NCBI GenBank assembly: GCA_022798155.1
Contig: JAAWLY010000027.1
Location: forward strand, 1-16,921
Direction: 5' to 3'
Origin: Lawsonibacter sp.
GTDB lineage: Bacteria > Bacillota > Clostridia > Oscillospirales > Oscillospiraceae
DNA length: 16,921 bases
Within the stretch, counting starts at the first letter, position 1. The number at the start of each line of letters is the position of its first letter. This document shows positions 8,914 through 14,256 of this stretch, piece by piece. The notes under the pieces are model-generated. The model was not told the origin of the DNA, searched no databases, and saw only the letters and a list, made by a program, of their open reading frames with translations. The translations under genes and the position numbers were made by a program.

Positions 8914-8961
8914 CACCCCATTTGTTAGACAAGTATAGTATACTATCTAACAAATGGGGTG
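8914..8961 (+). repeat. Subterminal 16-bp perfect palindrome of the IS left end
   Basis: CACCCCATTTGTTAGA (8914-8929) and its exact reverse complement (8946-8961) enclose a 16-base loop that itself contains the perfect 12-bp palindrome ATAGTATACTAT (8935-8946). The right arm includes GGGGTG, the likely ribosome site of orfA (ATG 8969), so a transcript entering from glgP would fold this site into a hairpin. Confidence 0.8.
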
Positions 8962-8968
8962 TTATATT

Positions 8969-9122
8969 ATGCCGAAAAGGATACCGGGCAAACGATATAC
9001 GCCAGAATTCAAGAAGCTGGTGGTAGAAGCGGAAACTCTTCAAATATTTTGACAACTATAACAACAGCCGAAAGGGCTTGCCGCCTGCCCTTCACAGACA
9101 ACAAGCCCTTTCGGCTGCTTGA
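8969..9122 (+). pseudogene. Transposase remnant: orfA start joined to orfB end
   Basis: ATG 8969 opens a 27-codon frame, MPKRIPGKRYTPEFKKLVVE and a few further residues, stopping at 9050-9052. The RYTPEFK...VVE pattern is the opening of IS3-family OrfA, the helix-turn-helix protein. In another frame, 9039-9122 encodes a tail beginning FKYFDNYNNSRKGLPPAL and ending QQALSAA-stop, which resembles the extreme C-terminus of OrfB (the YNN...R...GL.P pattern just before the end). The DDE catalytic core and everything between is deleted, so no active transposase remains. The assignment of the tail to OrfB is from memory of the family and is less certain than the OrfA start. Confidence 0.65.
9065..9117 (+). 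repeat. 16-bp perfect hairpin inside the transposase tail
   Basis: CAGCCGAAAGGGCTTG (9065-9080) is exactly complementary to 9102-9117 across a 21-base loop. TTTTT follows at 9127-9131, ten bases beyond the stem, so it may serve as a weak terminator for transcripts coming from glgP. Confidence 0.6.
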
Positions 9123-9139
9123 ACTATTTTTCAATACTT

Positions 9140-9301
9140 AGAAGCTGTACCAATAGCCTCAGCACGCACCTTTCCGGCCCAAATTGCCATTGGCGTCGCG
9201 AAAAAATCTTAAAATACACAACGCGTTCCCAGGATTTTTTGCCTTGCCAACGACAATTTTCTCTCGTAAGTCTGCATACTTCGTCGAATGGTACAGCTTC
9301 T
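9140..9301. mobile_element. MITE-like insertion (162 bp) nested in the IS remnant
   Basis: The ends are perfect 13-bp inverted repeats: AGAAGCTGTACCA at 9140-9152 and its reverse complement at 9289-9301. TACTT flanks both sides (9135-9139 and 9302-9306), a 5-bp target-site duplication. Removing the insertion and one TACTT joins the orfB tail smoothly to the IS right end. No convincing gene lies inside; the minus strand has an open stretch containing KIVVGKAKNPGNALCILRFF, which may be a captured fragment. The parent transposon family is not recognised. Confidence 0.7.
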
Positions 9302-9328
9302 TACTTTGTCTAACTGTTTGGGGTTACT

Positions 9329-10510
9329 TCATCCCAAGGTCAGTCCCTGCTGGTCAGACAGGCCGTCCTTGGCCAGCATCCGCTCCAGCACCTCCACGTC
9401 GGTGGTGATGTCCATGGCGTCCCCCTGGAAAAGGAGGTCCAGCTGCTTTTCAAAGCCCTCCACTACTTTGTCCATCATCCCCTCGATGCGGGACATGGCG
9501 GCGGTAATGTTGGCGCCGGCCACCTCCTGGTCCTCCAGCTGGCCATAAGCCCGGAGGATTTTCAGGGTGGTAGGCAGGTAATAGCTTAAAAAGCTGTGGA
9601 GCTGGGCGGCCTTCTCCGGGTGGGTCTTCTGGTAGTCCAGGATTTTGGCGGTAATCACGCCGATTCGGTTGATCTGAGCGGACATCTTCTCGTTGTCAAT
9701 GGCGTCGTTCACCGCCTTGATCTCGGCCAGGACGGCGTTTTCGTCTGCCTTGGGGGGCGGAGGCGGGGCTTGCTCCTTAGGGGCCTCGGTAACGCCGTCG
9801 CTGGTGAGGACCAGCCGGTCGCCGCCGTAGTCTAAAAAGCCCTGGGGGAACAGGCCGTCGTTCAGCATATCCGCCAAGTCGTCCCGCACCTGGGCAGGAG
9901 AGCGGCCGGTGGTGGAGGACAGCACGGAGATGGACACCGCGCTCTGACGGCCGACCATAGCCAGATAGCTGCGGTAGCGCTTGGCCTGTTTGCGCTTGCG
10001 CAGTCCGGCCCACAGACAGCCAAGACCGCCGCCCATAAAGCACATTAGAGGCATTAAGTCGAAGATTTCCTCCATAAAGAAGGCGAAATCACCGTTAAAC
10101 AGCCAGTAGAAGGCGCCGCCCAGGCTGCCAGTGAAGCCCAGGAAAAAGATGGCGGCAATTATAGCGCCTGCGGTGACCATGGTTTTTCCCTTTTTGTCCA
10201 GTTCCGCGATCAGGTCCCGGCCCTTGGCCTTCTTTTGGGACTTGGGGGAGGCCTGTTTTTTTACTGGCTCCTGCCAGACAGGAGCTTCCTGGGAGACTCC
10301 CTCCCAGGAGGTGGTTCTGGCTCCCACGCTCTCCTGGCCGTACTGCTGCTGGTAGTAGGGGTGGCGGCCCTTTTTCTTTTCGCCGCCCAGCAGCTTCAGT
10401 ACAATCATCAGCACGCCCACCGGGGCGGCGACGCCGGTGAAAATCAGCCCCAGGGCGATGAGCCAGTAGACTCCGTCGTTGTTTTTCGGATTCCCTTGAT
10501 AATCAGACAT
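9329..10510 (-). CDS. XpaC-family membrane protein (5-bromo-4-chloroindolyl phosphate hydrolysis family)
   Basis: A 393-residue membrane protein. Near the N-terminus is a hydrophobic segment (YWLIALGLIFTGVAAPVGVL), then a basic, Gln-rich linker and two or three membrane segments around residues 115-180 (MVTAGAIIAAIFFLGFTGSL; LMPLMCFMGGGLGCLWAGL). A small winged-helix-like part (VLSSTTGRSPAQVRDDLADM) precedes the C-terminal XpaC-like helical domain with PEKAAQLHSFLSYYLPTTLK, typical of PF10112. The biochemical role of this family is unsettled; the name comes from a Bacillus phenotype. Start ATG 10510 has GGAGGGGG (minus strand, 10523-10516) five bases upstream; the longer frame up to 10573 is rejected. 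The stop codon at 9331-9329 is formed by the last three bases of the IS right end, so the original C-terminus may have been a little different. Confidence 0.78.
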   Translation of the reverse strand: MSDYQGNPKNNDGVYWLIALGLIFTGVAAPVGVLMIVLKLLGGEKKKGRHPYYQQQYGQESVGARTTSWEGVSQEAPVWQEPVKKQASPKSQKKAKGRDLIAELDKKGKTMVTAGAIIAAIFFLGFTGSLGGAFYWLFNGDFAFFMEEIFDLMPLMCFMGGGLGCLWAGLRKRKQAKRYRSYLAMVGRQSAVSISVLSSTTGRSPAQVRDDLADMLNDGLFPQGFLDYGGDRLVLTSDGVTEAPKEQAPPPPPKADENAVLAEIKAVNDAIDNEKMSAQINRIGVITAKILDYQKTHPEKAAQLHSFLSYYLPTTLKILRAYGQLEDQEVAGANITAAMSRIEGMMDKVVEGFEKQLDLLFQGDAMDITTDVEVLERMLAKDGLSDQQGLTLG

Positions 10511-10552
10511 TGTGTCCCCCTCCGATCTTGAAGCAACTGCCGCTGTGCTTCT

Positions 10553-10580
10553 ACTATAACAGAAATTTCCCAAAAAGGAA
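10553..10580 (-). promoter_or_regulatory. Candidate promoter of the XpaC-family gene
   Basis: On the minus strand, TATAGT (10558-10553) lies about 43 bp before the ATG, with a poor -35 candidate TTCCTT (10580-10575) at 16-bp spacing. Plausible by position, weak by sequence. Confidence 0.35.
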
Positions 10581-10714
10581 TTGATTTTTTCTTAAATTTC
10601 GGTGAAGAATGGCGCGCGGCTGCCGATAGTATAATCATAGCGCACACAGACGGAAAAGTAAATGGTCTATTGCCGATTTTCTTTGGAAGAAAGAGGGGGA
10701 GGATGTGACCGAGT

Positions 10715-10758
10715 TGTAACTATTCTGTAATTATTTCACCGAAGTCCCGTGTTATAAT
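10715..10758 (+). promoter_or_regulatory. 11-bp tandem repeat plus -10 box upstream of the VanW gene
   Basis: TGTAACTATTC (10715-10725) is followed immediately by TGTAATTATTT (10726-10736), matching at 9 of 11 positions. A perfect TATAAT (10753-10758) lies 16 bases further on, and there is no good -35. An 11-bp direct repeat in the -35 position is the classic arrangement for OmpR/PhoB-family response regulators. The rest of the divergent region 10511-10853 also holds an unpaired TATAAT at 10630-10635 and nothing else I can support. Confidence 0.5.
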
Positions 10759-10853
10759 ATTAAATTAGCGCGGTGTGTGACGCGAAAGAGGCAGATATTT
10801 CAGCCGGTCCGCAAAAACCAGAGGGAGCGGCCGGACAGGAGGAGCAAAGACCG

Positions 10854-12803
10854 ATGGAAGGACAGCGTATAGCAAAGAATGAGGGCGGCGGAAAGCTGCC
10901 CTGGATCATCACCGGAGCGGTGGTGGGAATACTGGCGGCGGCCTATCTGGGAAGCTGTGCCTGGGCCAGCGGACGGGATACCATTCTGCCCAACATGAAT
11001 GTGGCCGGCATCGACATATCCAATATGACGTTGGAGCAGGCCCAGGATGCGGTAAGCTCCGCTGTGAAGGAGAATTTGGGAAATGTCAATTATACCCTGA
11101 GCTATGAGGGGCTGTCCGAGACCCTGAACGGCGGGGATGTGAAGGTGGACACGGCCCAGAGCGTCCAGGACGCCTGGGATCTGAGCCATGACAGCTTCCT
11201 CACCAGCGGCCCCAAGCTGGTGAGCCATATGCTGGGGATATCCAGTGAGGTGCCCCTGGCCATCACGGAGGACGACCCCGCCATAGCCGGCGTGGTGGAC
11301 CGAATGCAGGAGGCGGTGGCGGCCCGCGATGAGAATCACGCCTACGCCATCAAGGGCGACCGGCTGGAGATGACCAAGGGCGCGCCGGTGGCCACAATCG
11401 ACTGGGAGTCGGTGAGCGCCATCGTGCGGGACAACCTTCAAACTGCCTTCCGGGACTCGATCAAGGAGGGCGGCGAGGATGTGGAGTACACCCATACCCT
11501 GACCCCCACCGAGACCAAGGAAGGGGAGGACCCCGATTTCGAGGCCATCCACCAGGAGCTGGCCCGTGAGCCCAAGGACGCCTCCCTGGACCTGGAGTCC
11601 ATGGAGATCACCGACCACGTGGTGGGGGTGGATTTCAGCGTCCAGGACCTGAAGACTGCCTATCAGGTGGCAAAAGGGGGCGAAACCTTCTCCATCCCCG
11701 TCACCCTGACCCAGCCCAAGGTGACCAAGGAAGACCTGGGAGGCCGACTGTTCGCCGATCTGTTGGGCGAGGCCACCAGCCAGGTTACCGGCGTGGCCAG
11801 CCGTCTCTATAACGTCACCCTGTCGGCAAACTCCTGCAACGATGTGATTCTGCTGCCCGGTGAGGTGTTTTCTTACAACGATACCACCGGCCCGCGATCG
11901 ACGGCCAACGGTTACCGGATGGGCTATACCTATGTGGCAGGCAAGTCGGTGATGGAGCCGGGGGGCGGCGTGTGCCAGACCTCCTCCACCCTGTACTATG
12001 CCATCCTGCATACCCAGTTGGAGGTTGTGGAGCGCCGGTGCCACCAGTTCGCCGTGGGCTATGTGCCCGACGGCATGGACGCCACCGTGTATGACGGCGG
12101 CTCCGACTTCAAGTTCAAAAACAACACCGATTACCCCATTCAGATCAAGGCCTGGACCTATGACAACAGCAAGGGCCGGTTTATCACGGTGCAGATCTAC
12201 GGCACCAACCTGGACGGCCGCTACGCGGTCCCCAGTGCCTCCACCTTCGACTGGATTTCCCCCACCACCGTGTATGTCCCCAAGGACAGCGTGGAGCGGG
12301 GCAGCCTGGTGCTGGACCGGGAGCAGTACGCCTATCGGGGCCGGAAGGCCCACACCTACCGCACCATCTATGAAAAGGACGGCACCAAGGTAGAGACCCA
12401 GGACATGGGGGGCAGCAGCTACAAGATGCGGCCCAACACCTACTACTACAATCCCCTGGACGGCGATCCCACCACCTGGGTCAACGGTGTGCCTCCCACA
12501 ACTTCGACGGACCCCGGCACAACCAGTCCCGGTACCACGACTGATCCGGGTACAACCAATCCCGGTACCACAACCGACCCCGGCACAACCAATCCCGGTA
12601 CCACAACTGATCCGGGTACAACCAATCCCGGTACCACTACCGATCCCGGCACAACCAATCCCGGTACCACAACCGATCCGGGAACCACAACCGACCCCGG
12701 CACGACGACCGATCCCGGAACCGAGACCGACCCCGGAACGGTGGAGCCTCCCCCCTCCGACTCCGGCCTGAAGCCCCTTGACCCTAACGCCATGGCAGGC
12801 TGA
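10854..12803 (+). CDS. VanW-family cell-surface protein with repeat tail
   Basis: A 649-residue envelope protein. A short cytoplasmic part is followed by a hydrophobic segment (residues 17-38, WIITGAVVGILAAAYLGSCA). LGSC at 32-35 could also be read as a lipobox, so membrane anchor versus lipoprotein is open. A peptidoglycan-binding-like region (PF12229 type) begins at NVAGIDISNMTLEQA near residue 46 and extends to about 300. The VanW domain (about 315-450) contains LPGEVFSYNDTTGPR, the conserved GGGVCQTSSTLY (GGGVCQ at 370-375) and KFKNNTDYPIQIKAW. From about residue 552 the tail is Thr/Pro/Asp/Gly repeats without a sortase motif. VanW function is unknown; its link with vancomycin clusters is only genetic. 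ATG 10854, preceded by AGGAGG (10837-10842), is preferred over GTG 10773, which would leave almost no leader after the TATAAT at 10753. Confidence 0.88.
   Translation: MEGQRIAKNEGGGKLPWIITGAVVGILAAAYLGSCAWASGRDTILPNMNVAGIDISNMTLEQAQDAVSSAVKENLGNVNYTLSYEGLSETLNGGDVKVDTAQSVQDAWDLSHDSFLTSGPKLVSHMLGISSEVPLAITEDDPAIAGVVDRMQEAVAARDENHAYAIKGDRLEMTKGAPVATIDWESVSAIVRDNLQTAFRDSIKEGGEDVEYTHTLTPTETKEGEDPDFEAIHQELAREPKDASLDLESMEITDHVVGVDFSVQDLKTAYQVAKGGETFSIPVTLTQPKVTKEDLGGRLFADLLGEATSQVTGVASRLYNVTLSANSCNDVILLPGEVFSYNDTTGPRSTANGYRMGYTYVAGKSVMEPGGGVCQTSSTLYYAILHTQLEVVERRCHQFAVGYVPDGMDATVYDGGSDFKFKNNTDYPIQIKAWTYDNSKGRFITVQIYGTNLDGRYAVPSASTFDWISPTTVYVPKDSVERGSLVLDREQYAYRGRKAHTYRTIYEKDGTKVETQDMGGSSYKMRPNTYYYNPLDGDPTTWVNGVPPTTSTDPGTTSPGTTTDPGTTNPGTTTDPGTTNPGTTTDPGTTNPGTTTDPGTTNPGTTTDPGTTTDPGTTTDPGTETDPGTVEPPPSDSGLKPLDPNAMAG
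12508..12740 (+). repeat. In-frame minisatellite in the VanW-protein tail
   Basis: Four 33-bp units (12531-12563, 12564-12596, 12597-12629, 12630-12662) encode GTTTDPGTTNP, each beginning GGTACC. A partial copy precedes them, and three 18-bp units (12684-12737) encoding TTTDPG or TETDPG follow. The unit sizes keep the frame, so copy-number change would vary only tail length. Confidence 0.9.
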
Positions 12804-12817
12804 ATCATCCAATTGGA

Positions 12818-12849
12818 AACATTCCCGCCCCGAGAGGGGCGGGAATGTT
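12818..12849. repeat. Perfect 14-bp hairpin with GAGA tetraloop
   Basis: AACATTCCCGCCCC (12818-12831) pairs without mismatch to 12836-12849 around a GAGA loop, which fits the stable GNRA class. No T-tract follows on either strand, so it is not a standard terminator. It stands 30 bases before the DUF2461 start codon and could stabilise mRNA ends or act as a Rho-independent pause. Confidence 0.75.
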
Positions 12850-12879
12850 GAATCAGACCAGAAAGAGAGAGAAAATACC

Positions 12880-13557
12880 ATGTTTCAAGGCTATACCCAG
12901 GGGACTATCGACTTTTTGTGGGGACTGAAGCTGAACAACGAACGCCCTTGGTTCCAGGCCCACAAGGAGGAGTTTATCGCGCTGGTGGATCAGCCTACCC
13001 GGGAGCTGGCCGCCCAGCTCGCCCAAGAGATGACACAGGCCTATCCCAAGCTGGGCCTGGAACTGAAGGTGAGCCGCATCTATCGGGACGCCCGGCGGCT
13101 TTTTGGCCGGGGGCCTTATAAGGACCACCTGTGGTTCTCCCTGCGCAAGCCGGGGGAGCACGACGGGATGATCCCCTGCTTCTGGTTTGAGGTGGCCGCC
13201 GACCGGTATGGCTACGGCATGGGCTGCTGGGAGGTGCCCCCCGTGACCATGGCCAAGCTGCGCGCCCGCATCGACCGGGACCCCAAGCCGGTGGAAAAGC
13301 TGGCCCGGGCGGTGAAAAGGCGGGGGGAGTTCCAGATGGACGGCCATGAATATAAACGTCCCAAAGGAGACCCCGGCCCCCTGCTCTATCCCTGGTACAA
13401 CAGCAAACAGATCAGCTTTGCCTGTGAGTGCAACTGCGAGGACCTCTTTTTTAAACCGGAGCTGGCGGATCAGGTGTTGGAGGGGTGGAAGTCCCTGGTC
13501 CCCCAGTATAAGTTCCTCTGTTCCCTGCCCGGCGACCCCGATCCGGACCACATGTAA
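12880..13557 (+). CDS. DUF2461 family protein
   Basis: A 225-residue soluble protein of the DUF2461 (TIGR02453) family, of unknown function. Characteristic blocks are FLWGLKLNNERPWFQAHKEE near the N-terminus, LELKVSRIYRDARRLFG and GRGPYKDHLWFSL in the middle, and CFWFEVAADRYGYGMGCW followed by a C-terminal LYPWYNSKQISF region. There is no signal peptide or membrane segment. The start is taken at ATG 12880, which matches the family N-terminus (FQGYTQGTIDFLWGL); the frame stays open upstream to 12778, but that overlaps the VanW gene end and the hairpin. The ribosome site is weak (purine-rich AGAAAGAGAGAG). It may be expressed by read-through from the VanW gene, since no separate promoter is visible. 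A terminator follows at once. Confidence 0.85.
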   Translation: MFQGYTQGTIDFLWGLKLNNERPWFQAHKEEFIALVDQPTRELAAQLAQEMTQAYPKLGLELKVSRIYRDARRLFGRGPYKDHLWFSLRKPGEHDGMIPCFWFEVAADRYGYGMGCWEVPPVTMAKLRARIDRDPKPVEKLARAVKRRGEFQMDGHEYKRPKGDPGPLLYPWYNSKQISFACECNCEDLFFKPELADQVLEGWKSLVPQYKFLCSLPGDPDPDHM

Positions 13558-13563
13558 TTCCTG

Positions 13564-13592
13564 CCCCGGGCTGAGCCCGGGGATATTCTTTT
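13564..13592 (+). terminator. Intrinsic terminator of the DUF2461 gene
   Basis: CCCCGGGC (13564-13571), a TGA loop and GCCCGGGG (13575-13582) form an 8-bp all-GC stem, followed by ATATTCTTTT. It begins seven bases after the stop codon. Confidence 0.85.
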
Positions 13593-13668
13593 GCAGGAAC
13601 GTCCGATGGATTATTCAAAACGTAAAAAACTGCTTTTGATTTTTGGCTAATAAAACGAACAAAAACCG

Positions 13669-13697
13669 TTGACAAAATTGCACTTATGTGGTAAATT
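13669..13697 (+). promoter_or_regulatory. Near-consensus sigma-A promoter of the structured RNA
   Basis: Perfect TTGACA (13669-13674), exactly 17 bp, then TAAATT (13692-13697) with TGG immediately before it (extended -10). No annotated gene lies downstream before two terminators, so it most likely drives the RNA described at 13704-14136. Confidence 0.85.
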
Positions 13698-14051
13698 ATA
13701 ACCAGAACAAGGAAGGGTGAGTCCAATGTACAGGTAGATACCCCAGCAGCTGAAACCGGATGTAGCGCCAAAATTGAACTATCTGTGTCAAGGTAAAGCA
13801 AAACGCCATCAAGAGGGAAGACGGGAGAAATCTGAAAGAAATGTAAGAGCACAAACCCGGCTGTGGCGGCGGTTTCAGTCAGCGCAAGGCGGCAAAGCTC
13901 AAAGGGCAAGGCGAAAGGAATCCGACCAAAGGGCCTCACATATGAGGAGTTAGGCTGTAATAACGGCATGAAGGGATGGTCGTAGAGGAACTGGAAGATT
14001 GCCAGAGGAGCGGTGCGGCGGAGCGTATCCAATAGAAATGGAGGTAGCCAG

Positions 14052-14084
14052 ATGATGTTAGATAATAAGACAGAACAGAAATGA
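14052..14084 (+). CDS. Ten-codon ORF at the end of the structured RNA
   Basis: GGAGG (14040-14044) sits seven bases before tandem ATGs, and the frame reads MMLDNKTEQK then TGA. The spacing is ideal for translation. The stop codon lies in the left arm of the following terminator stem. It may be the truncated start of an intron-encoded reverse transcriptase, or a leader-type peptide; function is unknown and translation is unproven. Confidence 0.35.
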   Translation: MMLDNKTEQK

Positions 14085-14136
14085 CCCTTGACTGTAACGG
14101 ATTACAAAACGGACAGTCAAGGGTCATTTCTTTTTT
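14077..14136 (+). terminator. Strong intrinsic terminator of the structured RNA
   Basis: A perfect 19-bp stem (14077-14095 with 14113-14131) around a 17-base loop, ending in TTTCTTTTTT (14127-14136). This is an exceptionally long terminator stem and it overlaps the ten-codon ORF. Confidence 0.9.
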
Positions 14137-14151
14137 GTCAGGCTCGGGAGC

Positions 14152-14175
14152 AGACGGCTGCGGCCGTCTTTTTTT
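14152..14175 (+). terminator. Second tandem terminator
   Basis: AGACGGC (14152-14158), loop TGCG, GCCGTCT (14163-14169), then an uninterrupted T-run to 14175. It lies only 15 bases after the first terminator, giving double insulation of the serpin gene from the upstream promoter. Confidence 0.9.
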
Positions 14176-14219
14176 GGGAAATTTCTCCGTTTCTGGAACC
14201 ATTTTAAAAATTCTGCGTC

Positions 14220-14225
14220 TATATT
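14220..14225 (+). promoter_or_regulatory. Possible -10 box for the serpin gene
   Basis: TATATT at 14220-14225, about 30 bp before the start codon, with no acceptable -35 hexamer. Because two terminators lie just upstream, a promoter must exist in 14176-14250, and this is the best candidate. Confidence 0.4.
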
Positions 14226-14256
14226 AGTAGAATCAAAACAGAAGGGAGTACCCGCG

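Larger units (their letters stand above)
8907..9331 (+). mobile_element. Deleted IS3-family (IS150-group) element, 425 bp with nested insertion
   Basis: The left end TGAACTGCACCCCATTTG (from 8907) and the right end, read on the minus strand as TGAAGTAACCCCAAACAG (from 9331), are imperfect inverted repeats continuing into TTAGACA on both sides. The sequence is typical of IS150-group termini in Clostridia. Between them are only the first codons of orfA and the last codons of orfB; over 1 kb of transposase is missing. Without the nested element at 9140-9301 and its duplicated target, the remnant is about 258 bp. No clear 3-bp target duplication is seen (TGG on the left, TCC on the right), so flanks have changed or it has rearranged. 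It cannot move by itself, but the termini could perhaps be used by a full-length relative. Confidence 0.75.
13704..14136 (+). ncRNA. Structured RNA unit, probable group II intron 5' remnant
   Basis: About 430 nt between a near-consensus promoter and a strong terminator with no long reading frame; the purine-rich sequence looks like folded RNA. CTGAAACCG (13750-13758) pairs perfectly with CGGTTTCAG (13870-13878) and is extended by CGCCA (13766-13770) with TGGCG (13864-13868). CCTCA-CATA-TGAGG (13934-13947) is a local hairpin. From memory, the ordered blocks AGGGTGAG (13714), AATCTGAA (13829) and CATATGAGG (13939) recall domain I of compact class-C group II introns such as that of Oceanobacillus iheyensis. 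It ends with a ribosome site and ten codons (14052-14084) where an intron reverse transcriptase would begin. No domain V/VI and no reverse transcriptase are present. Alternatives are an unrelated structured RNA; it is not recognisable as tmRNA, RNase P RNA or 6S RNA. The 5' end is inferred from the promoter. Confidence 0.5.

Noticed and set aside
9182..9290. A small minus-strand gene inside the MITE-like element
   Set aside because: The open stretch has no start with a ribosome site and reads into the inverted repeat; at most it is a captured fragment.
8904..9334. A 3-bp target duplication around the IS3 remnant
   Set aside because: The left flank is TGG and the right flank TCC, which are not direct repeats, so no duplication is claimed.
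10630..10635. TATAAT in the divergent region as a further promoter
   Set aside because: No -35 hexamer at suitable spacing on either strand, and it is over 200 bp from the next start codon; a chance match is likely.
12531..12662. The 33-bp repeats as a CRISPR array
   Set aside because: The units adjoin with no spacers, remain in frame in a coding region and encode a regular peptide; it is a protein-coding minisatellite.
10800..12881. A 693-codon open frame on the minus strand opposite the VanW gene
   Set aside because: GC-rich third positions leave few stops on the opposite strand. The translation is low-complexity (Gly/His/Val-rich), has no ribosome site, and lies exactly over a gene with clear domains. 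The same applies to long minus frames over recD2, glgP, uvrA and ftsH.
13717..13721. GTGAG as the exact 5' end of a group II intron
   Set aside because: It departs from GUGYG, and by comparison with class-C introns the AGGGTGAG block would be internal, so I do not fix a 5' intron boundary.
13704..14136. tmRNA, RNase P RNA or 6S RNA for the structured RNA
   Set aside because: No tag-peptide ORF or tRNA-like end (tmRNA), no GAGGAAAGTCC-type core (RNase P), and it is too long for 6S RNA.
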